Shown here piece by piece: positions 63,348-64,000 of a stretch of DNA of 64,000 bases (positions are counted from its first letter, which is position 1; each line of letters begins with the position of its first letter). Below the pieces are notes generated by a model. That model was not told the origin of the DNA. It did not search any database and was given only the letters and a program-made list of their open reading frames with translations. The stretch is taken from positions 10,148,308 to 10,212,307 of the forward strand of contig JASKMD010000017.1 in assembly GCA_030144725.1 (NCBI GenBank), given 5' to 3'. The position numbers and the translations under genes are program-made. Origin of the DNA: Haematococcus lacustris. Its lineage: Eukaryota; Chlorophyta; Chlorophyceae; Chlamydomonadales; Haematococcaceae.

Positions 63348-64000
63348 TTGGGGGGGAACCACCCTAACAGCAAAGCATCAAAGTTGGTGATTCAAATTTG
63401 AGCCGTTGCGGAGCATGCAGTCATCGCTGCGACCGCCCGCGTCGCTTAGGCTGCTCTACATGAGCTTGCGCGTCGGCGGCAGCAGTCGGATCGGAAAGCG
63501 GCTGCGGCGATGTGGCACTGAGCCCACCTCCTCCCCGTACCTGGAGGGCAATGCCACAGCTCGACCATTTGGACTTACAACATGCTACTTACTAGGTTGA
63601 GCTCATCTACGACATTGTGACAAACGCTCATGCTCAGATAAGCCAAAAGCTCACTTTGGTCGGTGACCCCCAACAGTCTATGCAACGCCGATCTCAGGAC
63701 CAGGGCCATGCAGTCAGTCATACAACTCCACAACATGGCCGAATTTGGCCTCGGCTCCTCTAAGAGTTACACTCCCCTACATGCCATCCACCTGCGTGCA
63801 AAGTTTCATAGCTCAACTGCCACCCCACAGCCCCGTGGCCCTAATTCTGCTTGGAGAACATGATGTCACTTTGAAGATGTCAAACTGATAGAGGCCTGGG
63901 CTGTTTAATGTGCGGTTTGTTCTAATAAATGCGCCAATGTGTCAAGAACAAACATTCCATGGCCATTTTCCTGTGGATGCAACGGGTGCAACACAGTGGA
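63348..64000. other. Right-hand end of the window, nothing assigned
   Basis: Short open frames on both strands lack motifs and splice-supported continuation. I see no gene, RNA or clear repeat here. Confidence 0.4.

Overview
The window is nuclear DNA of a eukaryote, very probably a chlamydomonadalean green alga. The grounds are high GC, long CAG/CTG and G-rich tracts, genes split into many short exons, TGTAA-type poly(A) signals close behind two of the genes, and organelle-targeting-like N-termini. A Haematococcus-like alga is my best guess from the style of the repeats and mobile genes. This is an inference, not a database match. Exon boundaries were read by hand from GT/GC...AG sites and checked for phase continuity and family motifs.

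Genes from left to right: glycinamide ribonucleotide synthetase (-, partial, 1-2407); an OPR/Tbc2-like helical-repeat protein (+, 3154-8807); two paralogous small C-terminally anchored membrane proteins (-, 10619-11593 and 15683-16292) with a broken LINE between them (12208-14469); an auxin-efflux-carrier family transporter (+, 16857-21421); mRNA cap guanine-N7 methyltransferase (-, 22133-27765); a mitochondrial complex I B15/NDUFB4-like subunit (-, 29088-29633); a VASt/START-like membrane-anchored protein (-, 33472-35324); AlkB homologue 6 (-, 37018-39922) divergent from a class IV-like histone deacetylase (+, 40522-43444); a secretory-pathway methyltransferase-like protein (-, 43609-46760); a small unknown gene (+, 49872-51131); an NT-C2 plus dilute-like protein (+, 52185-57200); and a two-CBS-domain CBSX-like plastid protein (-, 58243-60340).

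The gaps between genes, and some introns, are full of mobile DNA. The most striking part is a set of broken Fanzor-like (eukaryotic TnpB-related, RNA-guided nuclease) genes in two families. Family 2 ends in a DRDVSAALNI RuvC-III motif (copies around 35.8-36.5, 47.3-48.5, 48.7 and 51.3-51.7 kb, with scraps at 29.65, 36.7 and 37.5 kb). Family 1 ends in a D-DCNAALNMQRIGESRW motif (copies at 30.6-31.5, 32.9-33.2, 49.1-49.4 and 60.7-61.5 kb). Both families keep a conserved noncoding 3' segment. For family 2 this segment also occurs without any ORF, as expected of non-autonomous copies that carry a guide-RNA scaffold. Two family-2 copies share the same internal deletion. hAT-like and TA-flanked MITEs, LINE remnants, duplicated gene fragments and long hexamer minisatellites inside introns make up most of the rest.
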